Under the pieces are notes generated by a model. It was not told the origin of the DNA. It ran no database searches and was given only the letters and a program-made list of their open reading frames with translations. From JBBIQS01 sp037442205 (GTDB taxonomy: Bacteria > Myxococcota > Myxococcia > Myxococcales > UBA5297), in the NCBI GenBank assembly GCA_037442205.1, contig JBBIQS010000053.1, positions 1 to 56,866 on the forward strand: a stretch of DNA of 56,866 nt. Reading direction: 5' to 3'. A program made the position numbers and the translations under genes. Position 1 is the first letter of the stretch; each line of letters begins with the position of its first letter. Below, one piece after another: positions 21,574 to 29,620 of this stretch.

Positions 21574-23100
21574 ATGGACTGGGACAAGCTGGGGCAGAAG
21601 TGGCAGGCGCTGCAGGACGGCATCGGGGCCCCGGCCAGGGCGCTGATCGTCGACGACGAAGAGGTGGTGCGGGAGCTGCTCAACGACATCCTGGCCACGG
21701 TCTGGATTTCCTGCGAATTCGCCGGCTCGGCCGAGGAGGCGCTGGCCAAGCTGCGGCAGGGGACCTTCGACGTCCTGGTCACCGACAAGAACCTCCCCGG
21801 GCACGACGGCGTGGACCTCATCGCCCAGGTCCACGGCGAGAGAATCGACGTCGCCAGCGTGCTGGTCACCGGCTACCCGTCGGCGACCACCATCTCCCGC
21901 GCGCTGGCCAGCGGCGCCTGCGACTACATCGCCAAGCCCTTCGACGACGTGCGCCACGTGCGCAAGCGCATCCAGCTGGTGGTCAGCCAGCACCGCTCGG
22001 AGAAGCTGCTCAAGCAGATCGTCGAGGACCTCAAGTCGGCCGCCGGGCCGGGGACGGTGACCTCTCCCGGGGACCTCAAGCGCATCGAGCGCGAGCTGTT
22101 CGCCTTCAAGGGCTCGCTCGCCCAGCGGCCGGACGTGGTGCTGGTCGAGCCTGACAAGCGGCTGGCCCAGACCACTTCGCTGGTGCTGCGCGGCGGCGGG
22201 CTGTCGGTGGTGACCGCTCAGGGCGAGGCCGAGGCGCTGCAACTGGTCCAGCGGGGAACCTTGAGCGTGCTCCTCTCGCTGAGCCAGCCGGGCGCGCCCC
22301 AGCTGCTGGGCAAATTGAAGGAGCTCGACCCGGCCCTGGAGCTGCTGGTGACCGGCCACGCCACGGCGCTGGAGGAGGCGCTGGGGGCGATCGGCGCCGG
22401 GGCCAGCGACTTCGTGCTGGGGGCCGCCGAAGGGCTCGACCTCTTCGTCTCGCGCGTCCGGCGAGCCTCGGCGCGCAGCCGCCGCCAGCGGCTGTTCGCG
22501 CACCTGATCACCGTGCTGCTGGGGACCGGCGGCCGCAACAGCACCCCGGCGCAGCAGGTGCTCAAGACCCTGCAGTCGCACATCCCGGCCTCGCCCGCCC
22601 CCGCTCCGGTCGGCAGCCATCCTGCGCCGGCCGCGCTCTCGGAGCTGGAGCTACCATCGGAGGACATCGACGTCGGCAGCTTCTTCACCGACCCGGCGCT
22701 GGAGAGCAACTGGGGCGACGAGGTCGGCCCGATGGAGGCGCCAGCGGTCGCCACCACGATCAGCGATTCGCTCTATACCGGCATCGAGGAGCAGGTCAGC
22801 TACGGCCTGGATGCCGTCGACGGCGAGCGGATGGTGACCCTGCCCCTCCGCGATCTGCTCTACGGCACCGGGGTGATGGAGGAGCTGATCCGCTTCTTCC
22901 ACGAGCCGGAGAACTTCTCCTCGATCGAGGCGGTGCGCGCCTTCGTCGGCGAGAGCGACCGGGGCGCGCTGGCGGTGCTGCTGCAGGCCTACTACGAGCA
23001 CTTGCGGCCCTTCCTCCCTCAGGACGTGCTGCGCGACAAGGACCGCGGCTGCTTCGAGAATCCGAGGCCGCCGCGCTACCTCAAGCCGAGCCTCGAGTAA
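21574..23100 (+). CDS. tandem-receiver response regulator with degenerate second receiver
   Basis: A 508-residue protein. The first receiver (about 20-135) has all catalytic residues: D27-D28, phospho-acceptor D71 in VTDKNLPG, T99 and K121. A helical link is followed by a second receiver-like domain (187-300). There the phospho-acceptor position is Leu (SVLLSLSQPG, 231-240), the Lys position is Gly, and only the Thr (T260) survives, so it should not be phosphorylated. The last 200 residues are a Pro/Ala linker plus a helical domain (about 425-500, RDLLYGTGVMEELIRFF) that I do not recognise. There is no DNA-binding or enzymatic output domain, which suggests signalling by protein contact. GAGGGA precedes the ATG. 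No kinase is adjacent. Confidence 0.85.
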   Translation: MDWDKLGQKWQALQDGIGAPARALIVDDEEVVRELLNDILATVWISCEFAGSAEEALAKLRQGTFDVLVTDKNLPGHDGVDLIAQVHGERIDVASVLVTGYPSATTISRALASGACDYIAKPFDDVRHVRKRIQLVVSQHRSEKLLKQIVEDLKSAAGPGTVTSPGDLKRIERELFAFKGSLAQRPDVVLVEPDKRLAQTTSLVLRGGGLSVVTAQGEAEALQLVQRGTLSVLLSLSQPGAPQLLGKLKELDPALELLVTGHATALEEALGAIGAGASDFVLGAAEGLDLFVSRVRRASARSRRQRLFAHLITVLLGTGGRNSTPAQQVLKTLQSHIPASPAPAPVGSHPAPAALSELELPSEDIDVGSFFTDPALESNWGDEVGPMEAPAVATTISDSLYTGIEEQVSYGLDAVDGERMVTLPLRDLLYGTGVMEELIRFFHEPENFSSIEAVRAFVGESDRGALAVLLQAYYEHLRPFLPQDVLRDKDRGCFENPRPPRYLKPSLE

Positions 23101-23114
23101 CCGGTTGGCCGGCG

Positions 23115-24356
23115 TCAGAACGGGACGCTGATTCCCACCTGAGCGTTGACGCCGTTGGTGCGCCCCTCGGGACCGGCGAGCAGGTCGTCGTGGCGGTAGG
23201 CGACGCTGCCCACCAACGCGGCGCCCTGGCCCAGGTCCGCCCGCACCTCGGCACCGACCAGCATCCCGGGCTTGCCGCCGTCGATCGTCCCGCGCAGGAA
23301 GGGATTGACGCTGACGTTGGGCGCCAGCTTGAGGTCGTCGAGCTTGACTCCCACCGCCGCCGCCTTGAGGTCGGTGCGCACCTCGAGGCTCAGCTCGACC
23401 GGCGTCTTCTTGTCCGGGTTGAGGACCACGTTGGCGCCCAGTACCGGCCCCTCGGTCGTCAGAAGCAGGTGGGTGTTGGGGAAGGTGCTCTTCACGTCGC
23501 CGATCTTGAAGGTCGGCATTTCGATGTTGCGCTCGCCGCCGGCCAGGTAGCGGACCTGCCCGATGAGACTGGCCCACACCGGCGCGCTGACCAGATCGGC
23601 GGCGATGGCCATGGCGGTGAGCTGCCCGGTGGTGAGCTTGCGGCCGTTCTGCGCCAGCGAGTCGAGATAGGCCCGGACGTCGTTCTCGCTGGGGACCGGG
23701 GCGCCCTTCTTCTCCATCAAGGGTGTCATCGAGGAGTAGAGGGCGAGGTTGGTCTGGGCGAGCAGGAAGCCCATCGCCTCCATGCAGCTGGTGCCCTGGT
23801 TGCGGGCCCACTTCTGGAACATGTAGGCGGCGTTGAGCTGCTCCTGGTTGACGCCAGCCGCCGACATCGCCGCCAGCTCGCTGGGAGTGAGCACCTTGCC
23901 GGCGGGCAGGTTGAACTCGGTGTACCCGCCCATCCAGCCGGTCATCTCGATGGCGGGATTGCCGCCCTGCCGGGATACCTCGCGGGCGTGGCCGGCCTCG
24001 TGGCTGTAGGTCATCCAAGGGACCTGCACGCCGAATGAGAAGGCAGTCTGCAGGAAGCGCAGGGCGAAGTTCTGATCGACCTCCGGGTAACTCTGCTTGA
24101 GCTTCTCCAGCGCAGCGTTCATGGCGCTGGGCAGGAAGTCATACGCCACGGCGTGGACTGAGGAGTCGGCGTAGGGATTGCCGAGCAGCAACTCTGTGCC
24201 GGCGCGCTTCTTCGGCGGATCCCAGCCGTCCAGAACGCCGGTCTGAGTCGCCGCTGGCCCGGTGGATCCGCTGGCAGGAGTCGCCGCTGCAGTGGTCGTT
24301 TCCTCGGCCGCTGCGCCCTCGCTCGCGAGCGAGGTTGAGCCAATCTTGTTGGTCAT
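23115..24356 (-). CDS. HEAGH-motif protein with C-terminal beta-rich region
   Basis: A 413-residue protein of no recognised family. Residues 1-50 are low-complexity Thr/Ala/Ser. About 55-260 is a helical domain holding TYSHEAGHAREVS, an HExxH zincin motif (H119, E120, H123) that could bind zinc for peptidase activity. The third ligand is not obvious. Residues 280-413 alternate in a way that resembles outer-membrane strands and end in SVPF, a terminal Phe as used by barrel proteins. Yet no signal peptide is seen. The start was set at the ATG with GGAGGGAGAG upstream; a longer frame exists but lacks a ribosome site. A possible minus-strand -10 (AATAAT, 24385-24390) lies nearby. It diverges from the fibre-like gene. 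Confidence 0.6.
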   Translation of the reverse strand: MTNKIGSTSLASEGAAAEETTTAAATPASGSTGPAATQTGVLDGWDPPKKRAGTELLLGNPYADSSVHAVAYDFLPSAMNAALEKLKQSYPEVDQNFALRFLQTAFSFGVQVPWMTYSHEAGHAREVSRQGGNPAIEMTGWMGGYTEFNLPAGKVLTPSELAAMSAAGVNQEQLNAAYMFQKWARNQGTSCMEAMGFLLAQTNLALYSSMTPLMEKKGAPVPSENDVRAYLDSLAQNGRKLTTGQLTAMAIAADLVSAPVWASLIGQVRYLAGGERNIEMPTFKIGDVKSTFPNTHLLLTTEGPVLGANVVLNPDKKTPVELSLEVRTDLKAAAVGVKLDDLKLAPNVSVNPFLRGTIDGGKPGMLVGAEVRADLGQGAALVGSVAYRHDDLLAGPEGRTNGVNAQVGISVPF

Positions 24357-24492
24357 TGGAATTCTCTCCCTCCAGACCCTGCGGATTATTGCGCAAGGCG
24401 GGCACCGCGCAACGAGGGACCGGTGCCGCTTCGATTCAAATGGACGGCACTGATAAGATTCCAGCAGTTCGCCACCGTCCCAAGGAGACCGC

Positions 24493-26094
24493 ATGCCGCG
24501 CGCACTGTGTTTGTCACTCTTGATTCTGATGCTTCCGGGTTTCGCGCCTGGCCAGGCGCCCGCCAAGGTGGGCTATCAAGGGCGGCTGCTCAACGCAGAC
24601 GGCTCTCCGGCCACCGGCCAGCAACAGATCGCCTTCGCCATCTACGACCAGGCCAGTGGCGGCAACCAGCTGTGGAGCGAAACCCAGCAGCTCGCCCCGA
24701 TCGACGGCTACTACGCGACCTTCCTTGGCGAGGTTTCCTCCTTCCCCGCCGACCTCTTTAGCGGCGCCGAACGGTACCTGCAGCTCTCGGTCGGCGGCAC
24801 CGCCCTGGTCCCGCGCCAGCGCATCGGCAGCGTCCCCTTCGCCCTCAACTGCACCAACCTGAGCGGCGGCACTGTCAACGCCGCCAGCCTGACGGTGTCG
24901 GGACACTCGGTCGTCGACACCAGCGGCAAGGTCGACTACGCCCAGCTCAAGAGCTGCGGCAATGCCGGCGACCTCCTCAGCTGGAGCGGCTCGGCGTGGA
25001 CCTGCCAGGCCGGCAACGCGCTGTCGGCGGTTTCGGTGGCTGCGCCGCTGACCGGCAACGGCACCAGCGGCAGCGCCTTGTCGATGCCGGCGGCCTCGGG
25101 AAGCGCCGACGGCTACCTGAGCTCGGCGAACTTCACTGCCTTCAGCGGCAAGCTCGACAAGGCGGCAGTCAGCGGCCCGATCACCGGCGACGGGACCGCC
25201 GCCAAGCCGCTGGCCATAGCGGCGGCGACCGCCTCGGCCAACGGCTACCTCTCCTCTGCCGACTACAAGGCCTTCGCCGCCAAGGCCGACCCGCTCACCT
25301 CCGGCCGCTTGATCGAGGCCGAGGCCATGGCCGCCGCCAACGTCGCCACCGGCAGCAACCAGGCCGACGCGACCGCCTCGGGCGGGTCGGTCCGCTTCGG
25401 CGCCGGGAGCGCGGCGACCGGAGGGCGCCTCTGGGGACTTCACAGCAGCGATCTGGGGGCACTCTTCGGGACGGGCTACACCCGCGCCACGTTCCGGCTC
25501 AAGGTGACCAACAACGGGTCCAGCACCGGCCTGGCCGTCCTCAGCTGCTCGGCGATGCGCCCGGGCACCACGAGCTGGGCCCCCCTGGGCGTCAAAGGCA
25601 TCAAACCCTCTGACTTCCAGGCCGGACTGACCTGGGCCTACGTCACGCTCTACTGCGACTTCCGGCCCGATGATCTTGGCCAGTTCGTCGGAATCGACAA
25701 CTTCGCCACCGGAGTCACCGACCTGTCGCTCGACTACGTCCAGCTGACCCCGACCGTCCCCTGCAACGTCGAGATGGCCCCCTACGGCGAGGTTCGCTGC
25801 ATCGACAGGGTGGCGCGTGCCGAGAGCGCCTACGGCTCGAGCCTCAACACCTGCGCCGACGAGGGGAAGCACGTGTGCAGCTACTCGGAGGTCTACACGG
25901 CGGTGCGCGCCGGCGCCATCACCGAAACCGGCGCCAGCCTGCGCTACTCCGACCTGATGTACTTCCCGAGCAATCAGACCGCCTACTTCGCCGGAGGCGG
26001 AGGGGCCAACGGCCTCAACGCGCCCTCAGGCTCGGCCCTCAGCTCCCAGCCCGGCCCTTCTGCCGGCACGATCAGCTTCCGCTGCTGCCGGTAG
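24493..26094 (+). CDS. secreted fibre-like protein with Cys-rich C-terminus
   Basis: A 533-residue protein with a signal peptide (cleavage near 20). Residues 22-118 (VGYQGRLLNADGSPATGQQQ..., ending in RIGSVPFALNC) form the N-terminal domain often found on bacterial surface proteins that resemble phage tail fibres. Residues 180-275 contain two similar stretches of about 38 residues, (A/S)xP(L/I)TG(N/D)GT...GYLSSA(N/D)(F/Y)xAF. A jelly-roll-like region with EAEAMA (about 275-420) suggests carbohydrate binding. The final 110 residues have several Cys and end in FRCCR. AGGAGA precedes the ATG. Likely a surface adhesin; the ligand is unknown. Confidence 0.65.
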   Translation: MPRALCLSLLILMLPGFAPGQAPAKVGYQGRLLNADGSPATGQQQIAFAIYDQASGGNQLWSETQQLAPIDGYYATFLGEVSSFPADLFSGAERYLQLSVGGTALVPRQRIGSVPFALNCTNLSGGTVNAASLTVSGHSVVDTSGKVDYAQLKSCGNAGDLLSWSGSAWTCQAGNALSAVSVAAPLTGNGTSGSALSMPAASGSADGYLSSANFTAFSGKLDKAAVSGPITGDGTAAKPLAIAAATASANGYLSSADYKAFAAKADPLTSGRLIEAEAMAAANVATGSNQADATASGGSVRFGAGSAATGGRLWGLHSSDLGALFGTGYTRATFRLKVTNNGSSTGLAVLSCSAMRPGTTSWAPLGVKGIKPSDFQAGLTWAYVTLYCDFRPDDLGQFVGIDNFATGVTDLSLDYVQLTPTVPCNVEMAPYGEVRCIDRVARAESAYGSSLNTCADEGKHVCSYSEVYTAVRAGAITETGASLRYSDLMYFPSNQTAYFAGGGGANGLNAPSGSALSSQPGPSAGTISFRCCR

Positions 26095-26115
26095 TCCAAG
26101 GTCCGCGATAGCATC

Positions 26116-26152
26116 GGCCGGCGGGATCCTCGGGTCGAGGACCCCGCCGGCC
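26116..26152. terminator. strong hairpin between convergent genes
   Basis: GGCCGGCGGG (26116-26125) pairs with CCCGCCGGCC (26143-26152) and, after a one-base mismatch, TCCTCG pairs with CGAGGA around a 3-base loop. It lies midway between the fibre-like gene and the convergent TPR lipoprotein gene. It lacks a T-run on both strands, so it may act as a bidirectional block by structure alone. Confidence 0.5.
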
Positions 26153-26186
26153 ACCTTCCCGCCGCCCTGCCGACCACCGACCTCGG

Positions 26187-27233
26187 CTACTGCTGCTGCT
26201 CGCTGGCCTCTCCCGCGCCCTGGCTCTCTTCCGCCGGCGGCGGGCTCTCGACCGTGGGATTGGCGAGCACGGTCTCAGGCGCTGGGACGCGCACCTCCGC
26301 CGGCTCGAGGGCCGGCGCTTCCTGAACCGGCGCCGGTGCCGGAGCCGCATTCGTTGCCAGCCTCGCGAGCTTGCCCTTGTTGACCGCGGCATTGACGTAG
26401 CCCGGCCGCAGCTCGAGAGCGCGCGTCAGCTGCTCCCTCGAGTCCTCGGCGCGACCCAGCTGCCGATAGGCCACGCCGAGGTTGTTGTGGATGTAGGCCA
26501 CGTGCGGCTGCAGCCGGACCGCCTCCTCGAGCGTCTCCGCCGCCTGCTGCGGCTTGCCGGCCAACAGATAGGCGTAGCCCAGGTTGTTCAGGGTGAAGCC
26601 GTTGCCGCCGTCGAGCTCGACCGCCCGCTCCAGGTCGACGATCGCCACGCTGAGCCGCTTGAGCTGGATCTCTGCGCGGCCGCGGAGGTTGAAGGCCTCG
26701 GCCACACCGCCGTTGCGCCGGATCGCTTCGCTGGCTGCCGCGATGGCACCCTCGGGGTCGCTCTGCTGAAGCGCCAGGCGCGCCATCTTGAGCAGCGGCG
26801 CGGAATCGGCCGCGTTGACCTTGCTCAGCGCCTGGTAGCCCAGGCGCGCCAGCCCGCCCTCCCCCACCCGCCGCGCCAGCTTGATCGCCAGCTCGATCCG
26901 CTCGACCTGCGCCGGGGCGTCGAACACCGCCCGCCGGGCCTCGAGCAGCGCACCACGCTCGTCGCCGCTGGCGGCCAGCTGCCGCGCCCGCTTGAGATGA
27001 TCCACTCCCTCGCCGCACTCGTGGCGCAGCGCCAGCGCCGGCTCCTCCACGGACTCGACGCTCAGCGCCACCGGCCCGCCGGCATCCGGAATCTCCGCCC
27101 GCCCGCTTTGAAGGACCCTGTTCTCCGTCGGCGCGATCGCCGCCTGGACCACCGGATCGGCGCTCTTCGCCCCGCCGCTGTCGCATCCCGCCAGCACCAC
27201 CGCCACCGCCGCCGCCTGAATCCTGCGCAACAT
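26187..27233 (-). CDS. TPR-repeat lipoprotein
   Basis: A 348-residue lipoprotein with lipobox VLAGC (Cys about 17). About 75-285 contains at least five TPR units. The clearest is AVELDGGNGFTLNNLGYAYLLAGKPQQAAETLEEAVRL, whose parts match the TPR consensus of W/L, G/Y, A and P spacing; the next reads PHVAYIHNNLGVAYRQLGRAEDS. The C-terminal 60 residues are Ala/Pro/Glu-rich and end in Gln. TPR lipoproteins of this size act as assembly factors for pili, outer-membrane or secretion complexes; the partner here is unknown. The start was chosen at the ATG with AGGAG upstream and directly before the signal peptide. Confidence 0.8.
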   Translation of the reverse strand: MLRRIQAAAVAVVLAGCDSGGAKSADPVVQAAIAPTENRVLQSGRAEIPDAGGPVALSVESVEEPALALRHECGEGVDHLKRARQLAASGDERGALLEARRAVFDAPAQVERIELAIKLARRVGEGGLARLGYQALSKVNAADSAPLLKMARLALQQSDPEGAIAAASEAIRRNGGVAEAFNLRGRAEIQLKRLSVAIVDLERAVELDGGNGFTLNNLGYAYLLAGKPQQAAETLEEAVRLQPHVAYIHNNLGVAYRQLGRAEDSREQLTRALELRPGYVNAAVNKGKLARLATNAAPAPAPVQEAPALEPAEVRVPAPETVLANPTVESPPPAEESQGAGEASEQQQ

Positions 27234-27472
27234 GACTTCGCTCCTCGACAATGCGCCTCGAGAGAGACGCCACTGGTTCTCCGGGTTCCTTCCCCGGCTC
27301 GGCGAGAGACCAATGCGCCCCGCGTGCCAGACGCCTAGCGGGTGATTTGCCCGGAGAAGCGCGCGAGGCGGACGGGATGACGCGGCCGCGGGGACGCAAT
27401 CCGCGGGCGCGAGGACGCACCGGGGCCGGCAGCCGCCCACTCGGCCCGCGAGCTGCCTCGAGAGCGGGGCGC

Positions 27473-27502
27473 TTGACGCCGGCGATCACGCGGGGCTATT
27501 GG
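27473..27502 (+). promoter_or_regulatory. candidate promoter of the first MarR gene
   Basis: TTGACG (27473-27478), an 18-base spacer and TATTGG (27497-27502). The start of transcription near 27509 is compatible with translation from the ATG at 27532 and argues against the in-frame TTG at 27499. The -10 is poor. Confidence 0.35.
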
Positions 27503-27531
27503 CAGTCGAGAAGCTTAGACTTCAAAGCCCC

Positions 27532-27984
27532 ATGCCCACCCACTACCAAGGCTGCGAAACCACCGTCCGTGCGCTCAACGCCTTCATCAAGCTGATGAGG
27601 GCCACCGAGACCATCAACGCGCGGCTGCAGGCGCAGCTGGCCGAGCAGGGCCTGACCATGGGCCAGCTGGCGGTGCTGGAGGCCCTCAACCACCTGGGCC
27701 CGATGCACCAGCGCGACCTGGGTCGCAAGCTGCTGCGCTCCGACGCCAACGTCACCACCGTGCTCGACAACCTGGAGCGAGACGGGCTGGTCGAGCGCAA
27801 GCGCCTCGAGAAGGACAAGCGCTTCGTGACCGTCTCGCTGACCGCCGCCGGCCGGAAGCTCATCCAGAAGGTGTTCCCGGACCACGCCGCGAACATCGCC
27901 GCGGCCTTCGCCGGGCTGACTCCTGCCGAGCAGGAGCAGCTGGCCGAGCTGTGCAAGAAGTTGGGGCGGTCGCTGGTGGAGTGA
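27532..27984 (+). CDS. MarR family transcriptional regulator
   Basis: A 150-residue winged-helix repressor. The core is LTMGQLAVLEALNHLGPMHQRDLGRKLLRSDANVTTVLDNLERDGLVERKRLEKDKR in pieces: helix 1 with the dimer contact, the recognition helix around SDANVTTVLDNLE, and the wing DGLVERKRLEKDKRFVTVSLT. MarR proteins bind palindromic operators as dimers and usually sense small aromatic molecules or redox state. No obvious target gene adjoins it. The histidine kinase gene is convergent, with seven bases between the stop codons. No Shine-Dalgarno is clear before the ATG. Confidence 0.9.
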   Translation: MPTHYQGCETTVRALNAFIKLMRATETINARLQAQLAEQGLTMGQLAVLEALNHLGPMHQRDLGRKLLRSDANVTTVLDNLERDGLVERKRLEKDKRFVTVSLTAAGRKLIQKVFPDHAANIAAAFAGLTPAEQEQLAELCKKLGRSLVE

Positions 27985-27991
27985 CCGTCGG

Positions 27992-29365
27992 CTACTTCCG
28001 GGCGCGGGCGTCGGCGAGAGGAAGCCGCAGCGAGAAAGTCGTCCCCTGCCCGAGCTGCGAGACCACCGAGATCGAGCCCCCCTTGGCCTCGACGATGTGC
28101 TTGACGATGGTCAGGCCCAGCCCGATCCCGCCCACCTCGCTTCCGCGCCTGGCGCGGAAGAAGGGCTCGAAGATCCGCTTGACCTCCTCCGGCGACATGC
28201 CCATCCCGTTGTCGGCGACCTGCAGCTCATAGCCCGCCGGCCCGGCGCGGCCGGTGAGCGCGATCTCAGGCTTCACTGCCTCGCGCCGGTACTTCACACC
28301 GTTCTCCACCAGGTTCCATAGTGCCTGTCGGCACAGCCCCTCCACTCCGCGGACGCTGGCCGCCTCGAGGTCGAGCCGCAGGAGCGCCTCGTCCCCGAAC
28401 CGTTCGGCGAAGTCCTCGCGGACGTTGGCCGCCACCACCGCCGGATTGCAGAGCTCGCCTTCACTCGGGGCCTCCAGCCGCGACAGGGCGAGCAGGTCCT
28501 CGATCGTCGCCTCGATCCGCTTCGCGCCGCGGCGCAGGCGGTCGAGGTTCGCCACCTGCTCGCCGCTGGCGTTTCGCGCCAGGGCCTCGGTGGTCAGACT
28601 GATCGAACCCAGCGGGCTTCGCAGGTCGTGTGCCACTCGCCCGGCGAAGGCGTCGAGCTCGCGATTGCGCTCCTCCAGTAGCCGCGAGTAGCCAACCAGG
28701 CGCCTCTCATAGGCGGTGAACCGGCTCAGCCCGAACCAGGCGAGGACAATCACCGCCAGGAAGCCGGCGAGGCCCGTTGTCCAGAGCACGACCTGGGTTG
28801 ACTGCTGGAGCGCGCGAACCTTGGCCATCGCCTGGACCGCCTCGTCGCGGTGCAGCTGGATGAGCGCCGTCAACTCGTCGTTCAACTCGGTGTACTCGTC
28901 CATGACCGAGAGCATCTTCTCGCGGGCCTCGGCGTCACGGTCGTTGTGCGACAGCTCGAGCGCTTCCGCGGCAGCATGCTCGAACCGCTCCAGGGGCTGC
29001 TGAACCCGCTGCCAGAGCGCACTCTCCTCGGGCTCGGTGGCGAGCGGGGCAAACATGGCCTCTGACCGGCTTAGGTCCGCAGCCGTTCGGGACAGCTCCG
29101 CCTCCAGGGCCGCCACCTTGGCTGGATCAGTGACGAAGACGTGGTCGTCGAGAAGGATGCGTTCGCGGTCCAGGTCGCGGCTGATACGGCTGACGACCTC
29201 GATGCTGGTGAGCGCGTCCTCATAGAGCCGCCTGGCGCTCCTCCCAGAGGCCGAGGTCCAGGAGAAGCCGATCGCCGCCTGGGCGACGAAAATGACGGCG
29301 ACGCCGATGAAACCCAACAGCAGCCAGCGTCGGGCACCTCGGCGGTATGGAGGCTGCACGGGCAT
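27992..29365 (-). CDS. membrane sensor histidine kinase
   Basis: A 457-residue kinase. Membrane helices at about 13-33 and 192-212 flank a periplasmic helical sensor region (34-190) typical of the four-helix-bundle type. HisKA follows with the phospho-accepting H246 in AGRVAHDLRSPLGS. The HATPase domain has the N box NLVENGVKYR (351-360), G1 DNGMGM (385-390) and GIGLGLTIVKH (413-423). It should autophosphorylate and pass phosphate to a receiver. No response regulator is next to it, so it is an orphan; the tandem-receiver regulator 6 kb away is a conceivable but unsupported partner. The start was set at the ATG after GAGGAGGCGAGGCA. An inverted repeat lies 35 bases upstream. Confidence 0.92.
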   Translation of the reverse strand: MPVQPPYRRGARRWLLLGFIGVAVIFVAQAAIGFSWTSASGRSARRLYEDALTSIEVVSRISRDLDRERILLDDHVFVTDPAKVAALEAELSRTAADLSRSEAMFAPLATEPEESALWQRVQQPLERFEHAAAEALELSHNDRDAEAREKMLSVMDEYTELNDELTALIQLHRDEAVQAMAKVRALQQSTQVVLWTTGLAGFLAVIVLAWFGLSRFTAYERRLVGYSRLLEERNRELDAFAGRVAHDLRSPLGSISLTTEALARNASGEQVANLDRLRRGAKRIEATIEDLLALSRLEAPSEGELCNPAVVAANVREDFAERFGDEALLRLDLEAASVRGVEGLCRQALWNLVENGVKYRREAVKPEIALTGRAGPAGYELQVADNGMGMSPEEVKRIFEPFFRARRGSEVGGIGLGLTIVKHIVEAKGGSISVVSQLGQGTTFSLRLPLADARARK

Positions 29366-29399
29366 TGCCTCGCCTCCTCGGTTCAATGCACCAGCATCG

Positions 29400-29419
29400 G
29401 CAAGGATATGACTCCTTGC
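29400..29419. promoter_or_regulatory. inverted repeat upstream of the histidine kinase gene
   Basis: GCAAGGA (29400-29406) and TCCTTGC (29413-29419) form a perfect 7-bp inverted repeat with a 6-base centre. It lies 35 bases before the kinase start. Spacing fits one helical turn between half-sites, as for a dimeric regulator, but an RNA hairpin is equally possible. Confidence 0.35.
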
Positions 29420-29583
29420 ACCAAGTGCGCATCGGAAAGGCGGCCAGCCTCCGCTCGGCGGCGTTGGCGCAAGCGCACGCCTTCTCGGATGCCAATGTGC
29501 CTGCCGCCCTCGGTACCTGGATTCCTCGGCTGTTACAAAGGGATGCCAGAGCGGCGAGGGGATCTGGTAAGTCCTAGCGACCT

Positions 29584-29602
29584 GAGGGGCCTGCGGCCCC
29601 TC
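29584..29602 (+). promoter_or_regulatory. hairpin just before the SNF2 gene
   Basis: GAGGGGCC, loop TGC, GGCCCCTC: a perfect 8-bp stem ending 18 bases before the GTG start and leaving the ribosome site (GAGGAAAC) exposed. No T-run follows. It may limit read-through or shape the leader. Confidence 0.35.
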
Positions 29603-29620
29603 GCGATCTTCTGAGGAAAC

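Noticed and set aside
21361..22620. Upstream extension of the zinc-ribbon protein frame through the regulator gene
   Set aside because: The zinc ribbon itself starts at the ATG at 21360, a promoter lies right before it, and the extension is antisense to a well-supported receiver protein.
24493..26094. Prophage remnant suggested by the fibre-like protein
   Set aside because: No other phage genes, integrase or attachment sites are nearby; the protein has its own signal peptide, as bacterial surface proteins of this type do.
29347..29577. Possible 76-residue gene between the histidine kinase and SNF2 genes
   Set aside because: It overlaps the kinase start region in antisense, lacks a ribosome site and has no recognisable features.
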